Below, in pieces: positions 45,075-54,473 of a stretch of 64,000 bases of DNA. The stretch spans positions 62,001 through 126,000 of the forward strand of contig VWVT01000018.1 in the NCBI GenBank assembly GCA_008638415.1, given 5' to 3'. Position 1 is the stretch's first letter. Each line of letters starts with the position of its first letter. Origin of the DNA: Nocardiopsis sinuspersici (lineage in GTDB: Bacteria; Actinomycetota; Actinomycetes; Streptosporangiales; Streptosporangiaceae). The translations under genes and the position numbers were made by a program. Under the pieces are notes generated by a model. That model had not been told where the DNA came from. It was given only the letters and a program-made list of their open reading frames with translations, and did no database searches.

Positions 45075-45746
45075 CGGCGGGGTCCGCTCCACGACGGAGG
45101 GCAGGGGGGCGGTGCGCTCCACCATCCTGAGGATCCTCTCCTTGAGCTCCTTGGGCACCTGGACGTAGAACTGCGTGGGCGCGTCCACCGCCTCCAGGCC
45201 GAGGCTCTCGGCGTCCTCGGCCCAGTTGGGCAGCTCGGCCCCGGTGCGGTGGGTGTCCAGCACGAACTCGATGAAGTAGGTGAGCCTGCGGCCGCCGGTG
45301 TGCACCTCCCGGATACGCCGGATCTCCTCCCAGGCGATGAACGTCCCCTCGCCGGGGAACCACCACTTGCGCTCCTGCAGGACCGTGACGCCGTCGCTGT
45401 CCGCGCTGACGCCCTGCCTGGTGATGCGCTGCGGCAGCCCGCGCAGCACGTACACGTTGCTCCCCGGGCCGACGAAGAGCATGACCAGGGCCGCCGAGGC
45501 CCACAGGGACACCGAACCGACCGTGGCCTCCTCGCGCAGCACGTGCCAGAACAAGGATCCGAGGACCACGAGGAAGCCCACTGTGAGGGCGGCGGAGAAG
45601 TAGGCCGCGGTCATCCACATCCGCGTGTTCGGACCGCGCAGGCTGACGTACCTGCGCAGGTGCGAGACGCTGCCGGGTGACTGGGCCGGCTCGGGGGGCG
45701 CGGACGGGGGCGCGGTGAAGAAGTCCGGTGGTTCGGGGGTGGCCAT
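45066..45746 (-). CDS. two-TM membrane protein with PH-like domain, function unknown
   Basis: 226 residues. A Pro-rich cytosolic N-terminus (about 40 residues) is followed by two close membrane segments (about 53-75 and 84-105). The C-terminal beta-rich domain includes ADSDGVTVLQERKWWFPGEGTFIAWEEIRRI, resembling bacterial PH-like (YcxB/DUF304) modules. ATG 45746 follows GAGAATGGGGG. Its stop overlaps the IclR stop by 9 nt in convergent orientation. No function can be assigned. Confidence 0.75.
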   Translation of the reverse strand: MATPEPPDFFTAPPSAPPEPAQSPGSVSHLRRYVSLRGPNTRMWMTAAYFSAALTVGFLVVLGSLFWHVLREEATVGSVSLWASAALVMLFVGPGSNVYVLRGLPQRITRQGVSADSDGVTVLQERKWWFPGEGTFIAWEEIRRIREVHTGGRRLTYFIEFVLDTHRTGAELPNWAEDAESLGLEAVDAPTQFYVQVPKELKERILRMVERTAPLPSVVERTPPLR

Positions 45747-45869
45747 GCCCCCATTCTCCCAACTCCCGCGCGTGGTCCGCGCGCCGGAGCGCCCGTGCAG
45801 CGGGAATCCGGCGGCCGCGGTCGGCCAAAGCGCGGGTGGTCGCGGCCCCGGGCCGTTAGAGTCCGGTGC

Positions 45870-46127
45870 ATGAGGCCGAACACGAACGAGTACGACACCG
45901 AGCTGCGGGTGAACGGCGAGGTCGTCGTCCTGGACGGAATGCCCTACCAGGGCCGTACCGTGCTTCCGGAGGGACCGGACCGGTTCGCCTGCCTGGAGCG
46001 CTGGGCCAAGGGGGTGGCCGAGATGCTGGGGGAGCCGGTGACCTGGCGCGCCGCGGAGAAGGGGCAGCTCGCCGGGCGCGGAACGGTGCAGCCGGGTCCC
46101 GGGGCTCAGAACCGCCGGGCGCTCTGA
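45870..46127 (+). CDS. 85-residue hypothetical protein
   Basis: ATG 45870 lies 7 nt after TAGAGT, again the leaderless layout, with no ribosome site. It begins MRPNTNEYDTELRVNGEVVVLDGMPYQG, a compact beta-rich start, then a helix LERWAKGVAEMLGEPV. No family is recognised. Its last 22 nt overlap the end of the zinc-ribbon gene on the opposite strand. Confidence 0.6.
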   Translation: MRPNTNEYDTELRVNGEVVVLDGMPYQGRTVLPEGPDRFACLERWAKGVAEMLGEPVTWRAAEKGQLAGRGTVQPGPGAQNRRAL

Positions 46128-46207
46128 GCTCCGCACTTGGCGCACTGGAACTTGCGGTCGTCGCCGAGGATCCAGTCGTGGTCCCCGCCGGTGGGGCACG
46201 TAGACAT
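46106..46207 (-). CDS. 33-residue zinc-ribbon miniprotein
   Basis: Begins MSTCPTGGDHDW and continues to FQCAKCGA. Cys4, His10, Cys22 and Cys25 form a plausible zinc site. A GAGGAG site sits 9 nt before the ATG at 46207; a GTG at 46213 is a near alternative. It overlaps the 3' end of the opposite gene by 22 nt. Such one-knuckle proteins are common but poorly annotated in actinobacteria. It lies two genes from secG and next to rbpA, with an unassigned role. Confidence 0.65.
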   Translation of the reverse strand: MSTCPTGGDHDWILGDDRKFQCAKCGAQSARRF

Positions 46208-46362
46208 CGACACCATCTCCTCACAGGGGCTGTTGGGGGTGTGTGGCGATCACTGTATTTCTCACCAACCACACCAGTCCCGAGAATGAGAAAGTTCGTC
46301 CCCACGTTCACGTATGAGTGGGAGCGGTCCCACCGCGCTCACGAGGGGCCGTGCACACACGT

Positions 46363-46390
46363 GGGGCCCGTCGCGATCGCGACGGGCCCC
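46363..46390 (-). terminator. terminator after rbpA
   Basis: 28-bp perfect palindrome (arm ggggcccgtcgcga) 26 nt past the rbpA stop. Confidence 0.75.
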
Positions 46391-46416
46391 GACGGAAGCC
46401 TCGGGAGACCGCAGGC

Positions 46417-46788
46417 CTAGTTCTGCGCGGCCTTCATGTGGGCCTCGATGGCGGCGCGGTTGGCACGCAGCTTGGCCAGGGCCTCATCGAGGATGAGCTT
46501 GCCCTCCTCCTCGCTGCGGCGCTCCTTCACGTACGCCAGGTGGGTCTTGTACGGCTCGGTGCGCGGCGGCGACGGGGGGTTCGCCTTGTCCTTGCCCGCG
46601 GGGAAGCCGCAGCGCGGGCAGTCCCACTCGTCGGGCACCAGCGCCTCGCTCGCGAAGCTGGGCACGACCTCGTGCAGGTTCGCGCAGTAGAACGGAACCC
46701 GGACGCGGGGGGCGGCCTCACCCCGTTCCGCCTCGCCCATGGGGCCGGCTCCGACACGGCTGCCACGGATGGCACTGCCACTACCCAC
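46417..46788 (-). CDS. rbpA: RNA polymerase-binding protein RbpA
   Basis: 123 residues matching the actinobacterial RbpA, which binds RNA polymerase and group I sigma factors and helps open promoters. The N-terminal tail AIRGSRVGAGPMGEAERGE is near invariant. The core carries Cys-x-Asn...WDCPRCGFPAG, and the sigma-interacting segment PYKTHLAYVKERRS is followed by a helix. The GTG at 46788 has AAGGAG upstream. It is transcribed away from secG with a strong terminator behind it. Confidence 0.96.
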   Translation of the reverse strand: MGSGSAIRGSRVGAGPMGEAERGEAAPRVRVPFYCANLHEVVPSFASEALVPDEWDCPRCGFPAGKDKANPPSPPRTEPYKTHLAYVKERRSEEEGKLILDEALAKLRANRAAIEAHMKAAQN

Positions 46789-46867
46789 GAAAAACTCCTT
46801 CGGCGAACTCGCTCACCGGTTCTCGGGCGAGCTTGACTGTGGACGGGGGCGTCCCGCGGGGAGCGGG

Positions 46868-47104
46868 CTACATCCCCCGGTTGATCAGCAGGCCGAGGAC
46901 GACGATGGCGAGGATCCAGGCGACCGCGATCCCGACGGTCATGCGGTCGAGGTTGCGCTCGACCACCGACGACCCGCCGAGCGAGGACGTGACGCCGCCG
47001 CCGAACATGTCGGAGAGACCGCCGCCCTTGCCCTTGTGCATGAGCACCAGCAGGACCAGCAGCACGCTGAGAAGCATCACGAAGATGGACAGACCGAGGA
47101 TCAC
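46868..47104 (-). CDS. secG: protein translocase subunit SecG
   Basis: 78 residues, two membrane segments (about 3-22 and 56-75). Between them is the conserved cytosolic HKGKGGGLSDMFGGG loop, which identifies SecG of the SecYEG channel. GTG 47104 gives the exact family N-terminus. It follows tpiA, pgk and gap in the same direction, the common actinobacterial order gap-pgk-tpiA-secG. Confidence 0.94.
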   Translation of the reverse strand: MILGLSIFVMLLSVLLVLLVLMHKGKGGGLSDMFGGGVTSSLGGSSVVERNLDRMTVGIAVAWILAIVVLGLLINRGM

Positions 47105-47294
47105 ACGCTCACCCGTAGCTCGACCCCGAAGCGGGGGGATGGACACCTCGGTCCCCACTTCCCGCCCGCGGCAGCGGTGGTACCGGGCCGATGCGGGTAT
47201 CCGGGAAGGAGGAGACCGGGGACAATTTCGGATTTTACCGTGCCCATGGCGGCACGGGTGGGGAAACCGCGAGACACGGAGGACCCCACAGCGA

Positions 47295-47322
47295 AGTCTA
47301 GCCCGACGGGACCACCTGTCGG
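47295..47322 (-). promoter_or_regulatory. possible secG promoter overlapping the tpiA terminator hairpin
   Basis: Minus strand CCGACA (-35), 16 bp, TAGACT (-10), leader about 190 nt. The 7-bp hairpin gcccgac/gtcgggc covers the same bases and could end tpiA transcription. Confidence 0.35.
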
Positions 47323-47381
47323 GCACCCGGCCCGTCACTATCGGGCATCGAGGATGACGGACCGGGTTCTCCCACCGGCGG

Positions 47382-48158
47382 CTACTGCTCGCCGAAGCGG
47401 ATGATTTTGACGAACTCGTCGGCCTTGAGGCAGGCACCGCCGACCAGGGCGCCGTCGACGTCGTCCTTGGCCATGATGCCGGGGGCGTTGTCGCCCTTGA
47501 CCGAGCCGCCGTACAGGACGCGCACCGCGCCCGCGACCTCGGGCGAGTACAGCTCGGCCAGGCGCTTGCGGATCGCCGAGCACACCTCCTGGGCGTCCTC
47601 GGGGGTGGCGACCTCGCCGGTGCCGATCGCCCACACCGGCTCGTAGGCGATGACGATCCTCTCGGCCTGCCCGGCCGGGACCTCCTTGAGGGCGCCGTCC
47701 AGCTGGGCCAGGACGTGCTCGACCTGCTGGCCCGCCTGGCGCACCTCCAGGCCCTCGCCGACGCACAGGATCGGGACGATCTCGTTCTTGAAGGCGGCCT
47801 TGACCTTGGCGTTGGCCAGGGCGTCGTCCTCGTGGTGGTACTCGCGGCGCTCGGAGTGGCCCACGAGCACGTAGGAGCAGTCCAGCTTGGCCAGCATGGC
47901 GCCGGAGACCTCGCCGGTGTAGGCGCCCTTGTCGTGGGCGGAGACGTCCTGGGCGCCGTAGCCGATCTTGAGCTTGTCGCCGTCGACCAGCGTCTGGACG
48001 CTGCGCAGGTCGGTGAACGGCGGCAGGACGACGACCTCGGCGTTGTCGTAGTCCTTGTCGTTCAGCGCGAATGCCAGTTTCTGGACGAGCGCGATGGCCT
48101 CCAGGTGGTTGTTGTTCATCTTCCAGTTGCCCGCGATGAGCGGCAGGCGCTGGGACAT
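47382..48158 (-). CDS. tpiA: triosephosphate isomerase
   Basis: 258-residue TIM barrel interconverting the triose phosphates. The N-terminal LIAGNWKMN holds the catalytic lysine, VLVGHSERR the catalytic histidine and IAYEPVWAIGTG the catalytic glutamate. The phosphate loop VLYGGSVKGDNA is near the end. ATG 48158 gives the family start. It is third in the gap-pgk-tpiA series. Confidence 0.97.
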   Translation of the reverse strand: MSQRLPLIAGNWKMNNNHLEAIALVQKLAFALNDKDYDNAEVVVLPPFTDLRSVQTLVDGDKLKIGYGAQDVSAHDKGAYTGEVSGAMLAKLDCSYVLVGHSERREYHHEDDALANAKVKAAFKNEIVPILCVGEGLEVRQAGQQVEHVLAQLDGALKEVPAGQAERIVIAYEPVWAIGTGEVATPEDAQEVCSAIRKRLAELYSPEVAGAVRVLYGGSVKGDNAPGIMAKDDVDGALVGGACLKADEFVKIIRFGEQ

Positions 48159-48239
48159 GTCGGTACTTCCTTACGAGATGGTCGGGGGGCCGCCCGGACA
48201 CCGCCGGGGGGACACGGCGGGTTCCGGGGCGGACACCGC

Positions 48240-49424
48240 TTACTTGAGGGCGTCGATGCCGGGCAGGTCCCTGCCCTCCAGGTACTCCAGGCTGGCACCG
48301 CCACCGGTGGAGATGTGGCCGAAGGCCGCCTCGTCGAAGCCGAGCGCGCGCACGGCCGCGGCGGAGTCGCCGCCGCCGACCACGGTGAACGCGCCCGAGT
48401 CGATCAGGGCCCGGGCCAGCGCGCGGGTGCCGCCCGCGTAGGGCTCCATCTCGAACACGCCCATCGGGCCGTTCCAGAACACGGTCCTGGTGTCGGCGAG
48501 CTTCTCGGCGAAGAGCGCCTGGCTCCTGGGGCCGATGTCCAGGCCCATCCGGTCGGCCGGGATGGAGTCGACGCCGACCGCGTCGTGCGCGGCGTCGGCG
48601 GAGAACTTCTCGGCGGCCACGACGTCCACCGGCAGGACGATCTCCACGCCCTCGCGCTCGGCGCGCTCCAGATAGCCCTTGACGGCGTCGATCTGGTCGG
48701 CCTCCAGCAGGCTGGAGCCGACCTCGTAGCCCTGCGCCTTGAGGAAGGTGAAGACCATGCCGCCGCCGATGAGCAGGCGGTCGGCGGTACCGAGGAGGTT
48801 GTCGATGACACCGAGCTTGTCGGAGACCTTGGACCCGCCCAGGACCACGGCGTAGGGGCGCTGGGGTTCACCGGTGAGCTTCCTGAGCACCTCGACCTCG
48901 GTCAGCACCAGGCCGCCGACGGCGTGCGGGAGCTTGCCGGGCAGGTCGTAGACACTGGCGTGCTTGCGGTGCACGGCGCCGAAGGCGTCGCCCACGTACA
49001 GGTCGGCGAGCCGGGCGAGGCGGTCGGCGAGCTCGCCGCGCTCGGCGTCGTCCTTGCTGGTCTCGCCGGGCTCGAAGCGCACGTTCTCCAGCAGCGCGAC
49101 CTGGCCGTCGGCCAGGGCGTCGGAGGTGGCGCGCGCGGACTCACCGGCGGTGTCGTCGGCGAAGGCCACCTCGGTGCCGAGCAGCTCGCCAAGGCGGGCG
49201 GCGACCGGGCGCAGGGAGTAGCGGGGATCCGGGGCGCCCTTGGGGCGGCCCAGGTGGGCGGCGACGATGACGCGGGCGCCGCGCTCACGGAGCTTTTCGA
49301 TGGTCGGCACGGCCGCGCGGATACGGCCGTCGTCGGTGATCCGGTCTCCGTCCAGGGGCACGTTCAGGTCGGCCCGGACGAACACGCGCTTGCCGGAGAC
49401 GTCGAGGTCGTCGATCGTCCGCAT
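48240..49424 (-). CDS. pgk: phosphoglycerate kinase
   Basis: 394 residues. Substrate-side motif KRVFVRADLNVPLDG near the start, AAHLGRPKG, then the nucleotide-side AVVLGGSKVSDKLGVI and VVGGGDSAAAV. ATG 49424 with GAGGAG upstream; the longer frame is excluded. A strong hairpin separates it from gap upstream, allowing differential expression. Confidence 0.97.
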   Translation of the reverse strand: MRTIDDLDVSGKRVFVRADLNVPLDGDRITDDGRIRAAVPTIEKLRERGARVIVAAHLGRPKGAPDPRYSLRPVAARLGELLGTEVAFADDTAGESARATSDALADGQVALLENVRFEPGETSKDDAERGELADRLARLADLYVGDAFGAVHRKHASVYDLPGKLPHAVGGLVLTEVEVLRKLTGEPQRPYAVVLGGSKVSDKLGVIDNLLGTADRLLIGGGMVFTFLKAQGYEVGSSLLEADQIDAVKGYLERAEREGVEIVLPVDVVAAEKFSADAAHDAVGVDSIPADRMGLDIGPRSQALFAEKLADTRTVFWNGPMGVFEMEPYAGGTRALARALIDSGAFTVVGGGDSAAAVRALGFDEAAFGHISTGGGASLEYLEGRDLPGIDALK

Positions 49425-49489
49425 GCTGGTCTCCTCGTTGGGTGTGGGTCTGGCGGTCCCGGACGGCGGGCCGGGAGGGGCGCCCTCAC

Positions 49490-49532
49490 GACGGCACCCC
49501 TTCGCGCGCACTGCGGGCGAAGGGGTGCCGTC
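49490..49532 (-). terminator. strong hairpin between gap and pgk
   Basis: Perfect 16-bp stem (arm gacggcaccccttcgc, 11-nt loop) in the 140-bp gap. A terminator or attenuator of the gap transcript. Confidence 0.7.
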
Positions 49533-49564
49533 TCACGCGCCGGTGGCCATGAGGGCCGCGGACG

Positions 49565-50569
<1,005 letters not shown>

Positions 50570-50882
50570 GGAACCAATCCCCTCATATATCGCACATCAT
50601 TTCCACCCGGGCATTCCCCCACCTGGAACGGGGCGAGCCGGGACGAACCGGACGGCCGCCATGAGCAGGACCAACGCACACCGGGTGTTCGGGAAGAGCC
50701 TAGCGGAGCACCGGCGGAGAGCCGCGGCCGGGCACCGCCGGGCCCTGTGGATTCGCGACCATCCTGGCACCGCACGCCGTAAAGGTCTATACCATTGTCG
50801 GAAGTTATCCACAGGTTTGTCCTGTTAACAAAGCCGAACACCGGTGTTGCGCCGAAGTGACGGCTTCCGAAGAGCATCCCGG
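50570..50882. other. whiA-gap intergenic region
   Basis: No gene. It is less GC-rich than average at both ends. Possible leftward promoter hexamers for gap are TATAGA near 50,790, TAACTT with TTGTTA 18 bp upstream, and a GATATATG stretch about 10 nt before the gap ribosome site. Confidence 0.45.
50806..50814 (+). promoter_or_regulatory. single perfect DnaA-box match
   Basis: TTATCCACA, the consensus DnaA box, about 240 bp upstream of gap and overlapping its likely promoter. A lone box is not an origin. Confidence 0.4.
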
Positions 50883-51863
50883 TCAGGGAACCAGCATGTC
50901 CGGGGTGAGGTTGGCCTCGGTCCCCTCGATGCCCAGGTCGCTCGCGCGCTTGTCGGCCATGGCCAGCAGCCTGCGGATGCGTCCGGCGATGGCGTCCTTG
51001 GTCAGCGGCGGGACGGAGAGCTGGCCCAGTTCCTCCAGCGAGGCCTGCTTGTGCGCCAGGCGCAGCTGGCCCGCGGCCACCAGGTGCTTGGGGGCGTCGT
51101 CGCCCAGGATCTCCAGGGCCCGCTCCACGCGTGCGCCGGCGGCCACCGCCGCACGCGCGCTGCGCCGCAGGTTGGCGTCGTCGAAGTTGGCCAGCCGATT
51201 GGCGGTCGCGCGCACCTCCCGGCGCATCCGCCTCTCCTCCCACGCCAACACGCTCTGGTGGGCGCCCAGCAGGGTCAGCAGCGCGCCGATGGAGTCGCCG
51301 TCGCGCACCACCACCCGGTCCACACCGCGCACCTCGCGGGCCTTGGCGTGCACCTTCAGGCGACGCGCCGCGCCCACCAGCGCCAGCGCGGCCTCCGGTC
51401 CGGGGCAGGTGACCTCCAGGGACATCGACCGGCCCGGCTCGGTCAGGGAGCCGTGCGCGATGAACGCGCCCCGCCACGCCGACTCGGCGTCGCAGGCCCC
51501 GCCCGCCACCACGTGCCGGGGCAGGCCGCGCACCGGGCGGCCGTTGTTGTCCACCAGCCCCGTCTGCCGGGCCAGGGACTCGCCGTCCTTGATCACCCGC
51601 AGCACGTACCGGTTGCCCTTGCGCAGACCGCTGGGGGAGAGCACCACCATCTCGGACTCGTGGCCGAAGACCTCGGAGATGTCCCTGCGCAGGCGGCGCG
51701 CGGCCACGCCGGTGTCGAGCTCGGCCTCGATCACGATCCGCCCGCCCACCAGGTGCAGGCCCCCCGTGAAACGCAGGATGGTGGACACCTCCGCCTTGCG
51801 GCAGCATGGCTTGAGAATGGCCAGACGGCTCAACTCATCCTTCACCACGCCGGTCATCGCCAT
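50883..51863 (-). CDS. whiA: sporulation/cell-division regulator WhiA
   Basis: 326 residues. The start MAMTGVVKDELSRL is characteristic. The N-terminal half is a degenerate LAGLIDADG homing-endonuclease fold and the C-terminal half carries the helix-turn-helix (LEELGQLSVPPLTKDAIAGRIRRLL). In streptomycetes WhiA acts with WhiB on division genes. ATG 51863 follows GAGGAAC. It belongs to the conserved series uvrC-rapZ-yvcK-whiA, with a DUF488 gene interposed here. Confidence 0.96.
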   Translation of the reverse strand: MAMTGVVKDELSRLAILKPCCRKAEVSTILRFTGGLHLVGGRIVIEAELDTGVAARRLRRDISEVFGHESEMVVLSPSGLRKGNRYVLRVIKDGESLARQTGLVDNNGRPVRGLPRHVVAGGACDAESAWRGAFIAHGSLTEPGRSMSLEVTCPGPEAALALVGAARRLKVHAKAREVRGVDRVVVRDGDSIGALLTLLGAHQSVLAWEERRMRREVRATANRLANFDDANLRRSARAAVAAGARVERALEILGDDAPKHLVAAGQLRLAHKQASLEELGQLSVPPLTKDAIAGRIRRLLAMADKRASDLGIEGTEANLTPDMLVP

Positions 51864-52063
51864 CGCTGCGTTCCTCCCCGTCGAACAAGCCGACCCGGCA
51901 CCGCGGGTTCGGTGCCGGGATGTACCGCCGCGGCCCCGCCACGAGCGGCTTTCTCCGTGGCAGACTACGTGACACGGCGCCAGGCGCCGACCCCTGCACG
52001 GCGTGTTGCCCATCCGTCACACAGGCTGACGGAGGTCCTGTCGGCCTTCGTGCCGGTGTGCGG

Positions 52064-52474
52064 TCAATTGCCCCCGGCCGAGGTGGCCAGCGTCTCACGC
52101 AGGTGCTCGCGCAGGACGACGGCGTGGTTGTGCTCGGTGTCCCGGGCCGCGTACAGCAGGGTGACGGGACCCCCGCGCGCCGCCTCCAGGACCGGGGCCA
52201 GCGGCTCCGGGCGCGCCTCCAGCTCCGCGCGGTAGCGCTCGGCGAACTCGGCGAAGCGCGAGGGGTCGTGGCCGAACCACCTGCGCAGCTCGTCGCTCGG
52301 TGCGGCCTCCCTCACCCAGGCGACCCCCTCCAGTGCCTCCTTGGACACCCCGCGCGGCCACAGCCGGTCCACCAGGAAGCGGCGCCCCGGCGGCGGAGCG
52401 GGCGCCCCGTCGGATCCGCGCGCCGCGCGGACCTCGTCGTGGACGCGTTCCAGGTACACGTGGTGCCCGACCAT
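52064..52474 (-). CDS. DUF488 family protein
   Basis: 136 residues. Typical motif LVDRLWPRGVSKEAL, then the APSDELRRWFGHDPSRFAEFAERYRAEL segment and a late LLYAARDTEHNHAVVL. A conserved cysteine sometimes found near the start is absent. Function is unknown. It is inserted between whiA and yvcK, which are usually adjacent, suggesting it was added to this series in the lineage. Confidence 0.88.
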   Translation of the reverse strand: MVGHHVYLERVHDEVRAARGSDGAPAPPPGRRFLVDRLWPRGVSKEALEGVAWVREAAPSDELRRWFGHDPSRFAEFAERYRAELEARPEPLAPVLEAARGGPVTLLYAARDTEHNHAVVLREHLRETLATSAGGN

Positions 52475-52513
52475 GGCGGTGGTCCTTCCCGCTTCCCCCG
52501 CCGACCGAACCCG

Positions 52514-53485
52514 TCAGTCCTCCAGGATCCGCTCGAAGGCCGCCGCGAGCCGGTCGGGGTCGTGGCGCGGAGTGCCGTCGTCGCGCGACAGGCTCTCCAG
52601 CTCCAGGCGCCCGCCCAGCTGGCCGACCACCTCCAGCAGGGGCTCGACCTCCTCCACGGTCCCCCGGTCGGCGAGCACCACGTCCACCCCGAGCTTGGGC
52701 GCGTGCTCGTGCAGCACCTCCAGGTAGGTCTCGGGGCGGAAGCCGTCGGTCTCGCCCTGCTGGGGCGACAGGTTCAGCGCCACCATGCGCCTGGCCCGGG
52801 TGGTGACCAGGGCGTGCGCCAGGTCCGGGACCAGCAGGTGGGGCAGCACACTGGTGAACCACGACCCGGGGCCGAACACCACCCAGTCGGCCTCGCGCAC
52901 CGCCTTGACCGCCTGCGGGCTGGCGGGCGGGGCCTCCGGGACCAGGGAGACGGAGCGCACCTTGCCGTTGGTGCTGGCGCACGCCACCTGGCCGTGCACC
53001 ATGGTCAGCGCCTCGGGGCGCTCCGGGTCGATCCCCGAGACCTCCGCGGCGATGTCCAGGGGCACCGACGACATCGGCAGCACGCGCCCGTGCGCGCCCA
53101 GCAGCTGGCCCACCCAGTCCAGGCCCGCCACCGAGTCGCCGAGCAGCTCCCACAGGGCCACGATCAGCAGGTTGCCGACCGCGTGGCCGTGCAGCTCCCC
53201 CTCCGAGCGGAACCGGTGCTGGAGCACCTGGCTCCAGGTGTGCCCCCACTCGTCGTCGCCGCACAGGGCGGCCAGCGCCATGCGCAGGTCACCGGGTGGC
53301 AGGACGCCGAGCTCCCTGCGGAGCCGACCGCTGGAACCACCGTCGTCGGCGACCGTGACGATCGCCGTCACGTCGGTGGTCACCCTCCTCAGGGCCGACA
53401 GGGAGGCGTGCAGGCCGTGCCCGCCTCCCAGTGCGACCACACGGGGCGGGCGCCGCCCGTCCCCGTCGGGTGTTGTGCTCATCAT
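52514..53485 (-). CDS. yvcK: YvcK/CofD-family protein (gluconeogenesis factor)
   Basis: 323 residues. VVALGGGHGLHASLSALRR near the start, VADDGGSSGRLRRELGVLPPGDLR, and later FGPGSWFTSVLPHLLVP identify the YvcK branch of the CofD fold, which binds UDP-sugars and influences carbon use and cell shape. ATG 53485 (the first of two Met) is used, with GAGGGGC 12 nt before it. It sits between rapZ and whiA, as in many Gram-positive genomes. Confidence 0.94.
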   Translation of the reverse strand: MMSTTPDGDGRRPPRVVALGGGHGLHASLSALRRVTTDVTAIVTVADDGGSSGRLRRELGVLPPGDLRMALAALCGDDEWGHTWSQVLQHRFRSEGELHGHAVGNLLIVALWELLGDSVAGLDWVGQLLGAHGRVLPMSSVPLDIAAEVSGIDPERPEALTMVHGQVACASTNGKVRSVSLVPEAPPASPQAVKAVREADWVVFGPGSWFTSVLPHLLVPDLAHALVTTRARRMVALNLSPQQGETDGFRPETYLEVLHEHAPKLGVDVVLADRGTVEEVEPLLEVVGQLGGRLELESLSRDDGTPRHDPDRLAAAFERILED

Positions 53486-53588
53486 GGCTGTGGTCTGCCC
53501 CTCGTCCCATGTCCACCGGACGAATCGGACCGTACCACCGGGAACGACGCGCCGATCACCTCCAGAGCCCCGGCCGGCCGGTCCGGAC

Positions 53589-54473
53589 TCACTCCCGGCC
53601 GACGTCCCTGTGAACCACGTGCACGTCCACGCCCTCACCGCGCAGGCGGTCGGCGAACTGCTCGGCCATGGCCACACTGCGGTGTTTGCCGCCGGTGCAG
53701 CCCACCGCGAGGGTCATGTAGTGCTTGCCCTCGCGCTGGTACCCGGCGATGGTCAGCCTGAGGACCTCGGTGTAGGCCTCCAGCATCTCCTTGGCCCCGT
53801 CCTGGGACAGGACGTAGTCGCTCACCTGCTCGTCGCGGCCGTTCATCGGCTTGAGCTCGGGCACCCAGTGGGGGTTGGGCAGGAAACGGCAGTCCAGCAC
53901 CAGGTCGGCGTCGACGGGCAGGCCGTGCTTGAAGCCGAAGGAGACCACGTTGGCGCGGGGGCGCTCCCCGTCGCTCTGCCCGAAGAAGCCGATCACCCGT
54001 GCCTTGAGCTGGTGCACGTTGAGCTGGGAGGTGTCGATGACCAGGTCGGCCTCGCCGCGGACGGCGCGCAGGGTGTCGCGCTCGCGGTCGATCCCGTCGG
54101 TCAGGCGGCCGTCGCCCTGGAGGGGGTGGGGCCTGCGCACGCCCTCGAAGCGCCGGACCAGGGCCTCGTCACTGGCCTCCAGGTAGAGCACGCGCGCGAC
54201 GATGTCGCGCTTGCGCAGTTCCTCCACCGTGGACAGCAGGTCCTCGGTGAAGGCCAGCGAGCGCACGTCGACGACCACCGCGACCCGCGGTACGGCGCCG
54301 TGCGTGCGCCCGGCCAACTCGATCATCGTCGGCAGCAGGCCCGGTGGCAGGTTGTCCACCACGAACCAGTCCAGGTCCTCCAGGGCCCTGGCCGCCGTAC
54401 TGCGGCCCGCACCGGACATGCCGGTGACGATGACCACCTCGGGCGGTAGCTCCCCGCCCAGTTCGACCGTCAT
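53589..54473 (-). CDS. rapZ: RNase adapter RapZ / YvcJ family nucleotide-binding protein
   Basis: 294 residues. The P-loop is GMSGAGRST (18-26), where Arg replaces the usual Walker lysine. The C-terminal domain shows VVSFGFKHGLPVDADLVLDCRFLPNPH and ending AVGCTGGKHRSVAMAE, diagnostic of RapZ. In E. coli it delivers sRNAs to RNase E; the role in actinobacteria is unclear. ATG 54473 overlaps the uvrC stop, with GGAGGAG upstream. Confidence 0.95.
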   Translation of the reverse strand: MTVELGGELPPEVVIVTGMSGAGRSTAARALEDLDWFVVDNLPPGLLPTMIELAGRTHGAVPRVAVVVDVRSLAFTEDLLSTVEELRKRDIVARVLYLEASDEALVRRFEGVRRPHPLQGDGRLTDGIDRERDTLRAVRGEADLVIDTSQLNVHQLKARVIGFFGQSDGERPRANVVSFGFKHGLPVDADLVLDCRFLPNPHWVPELKPMNGRDEQVSDYVLSQDGAKEMLEAYTEVLRLTIAGYQREGKHYMTLAVGCTGGKHRSVAMAEQFADRLRGEGVDVHVVHRDVGRE

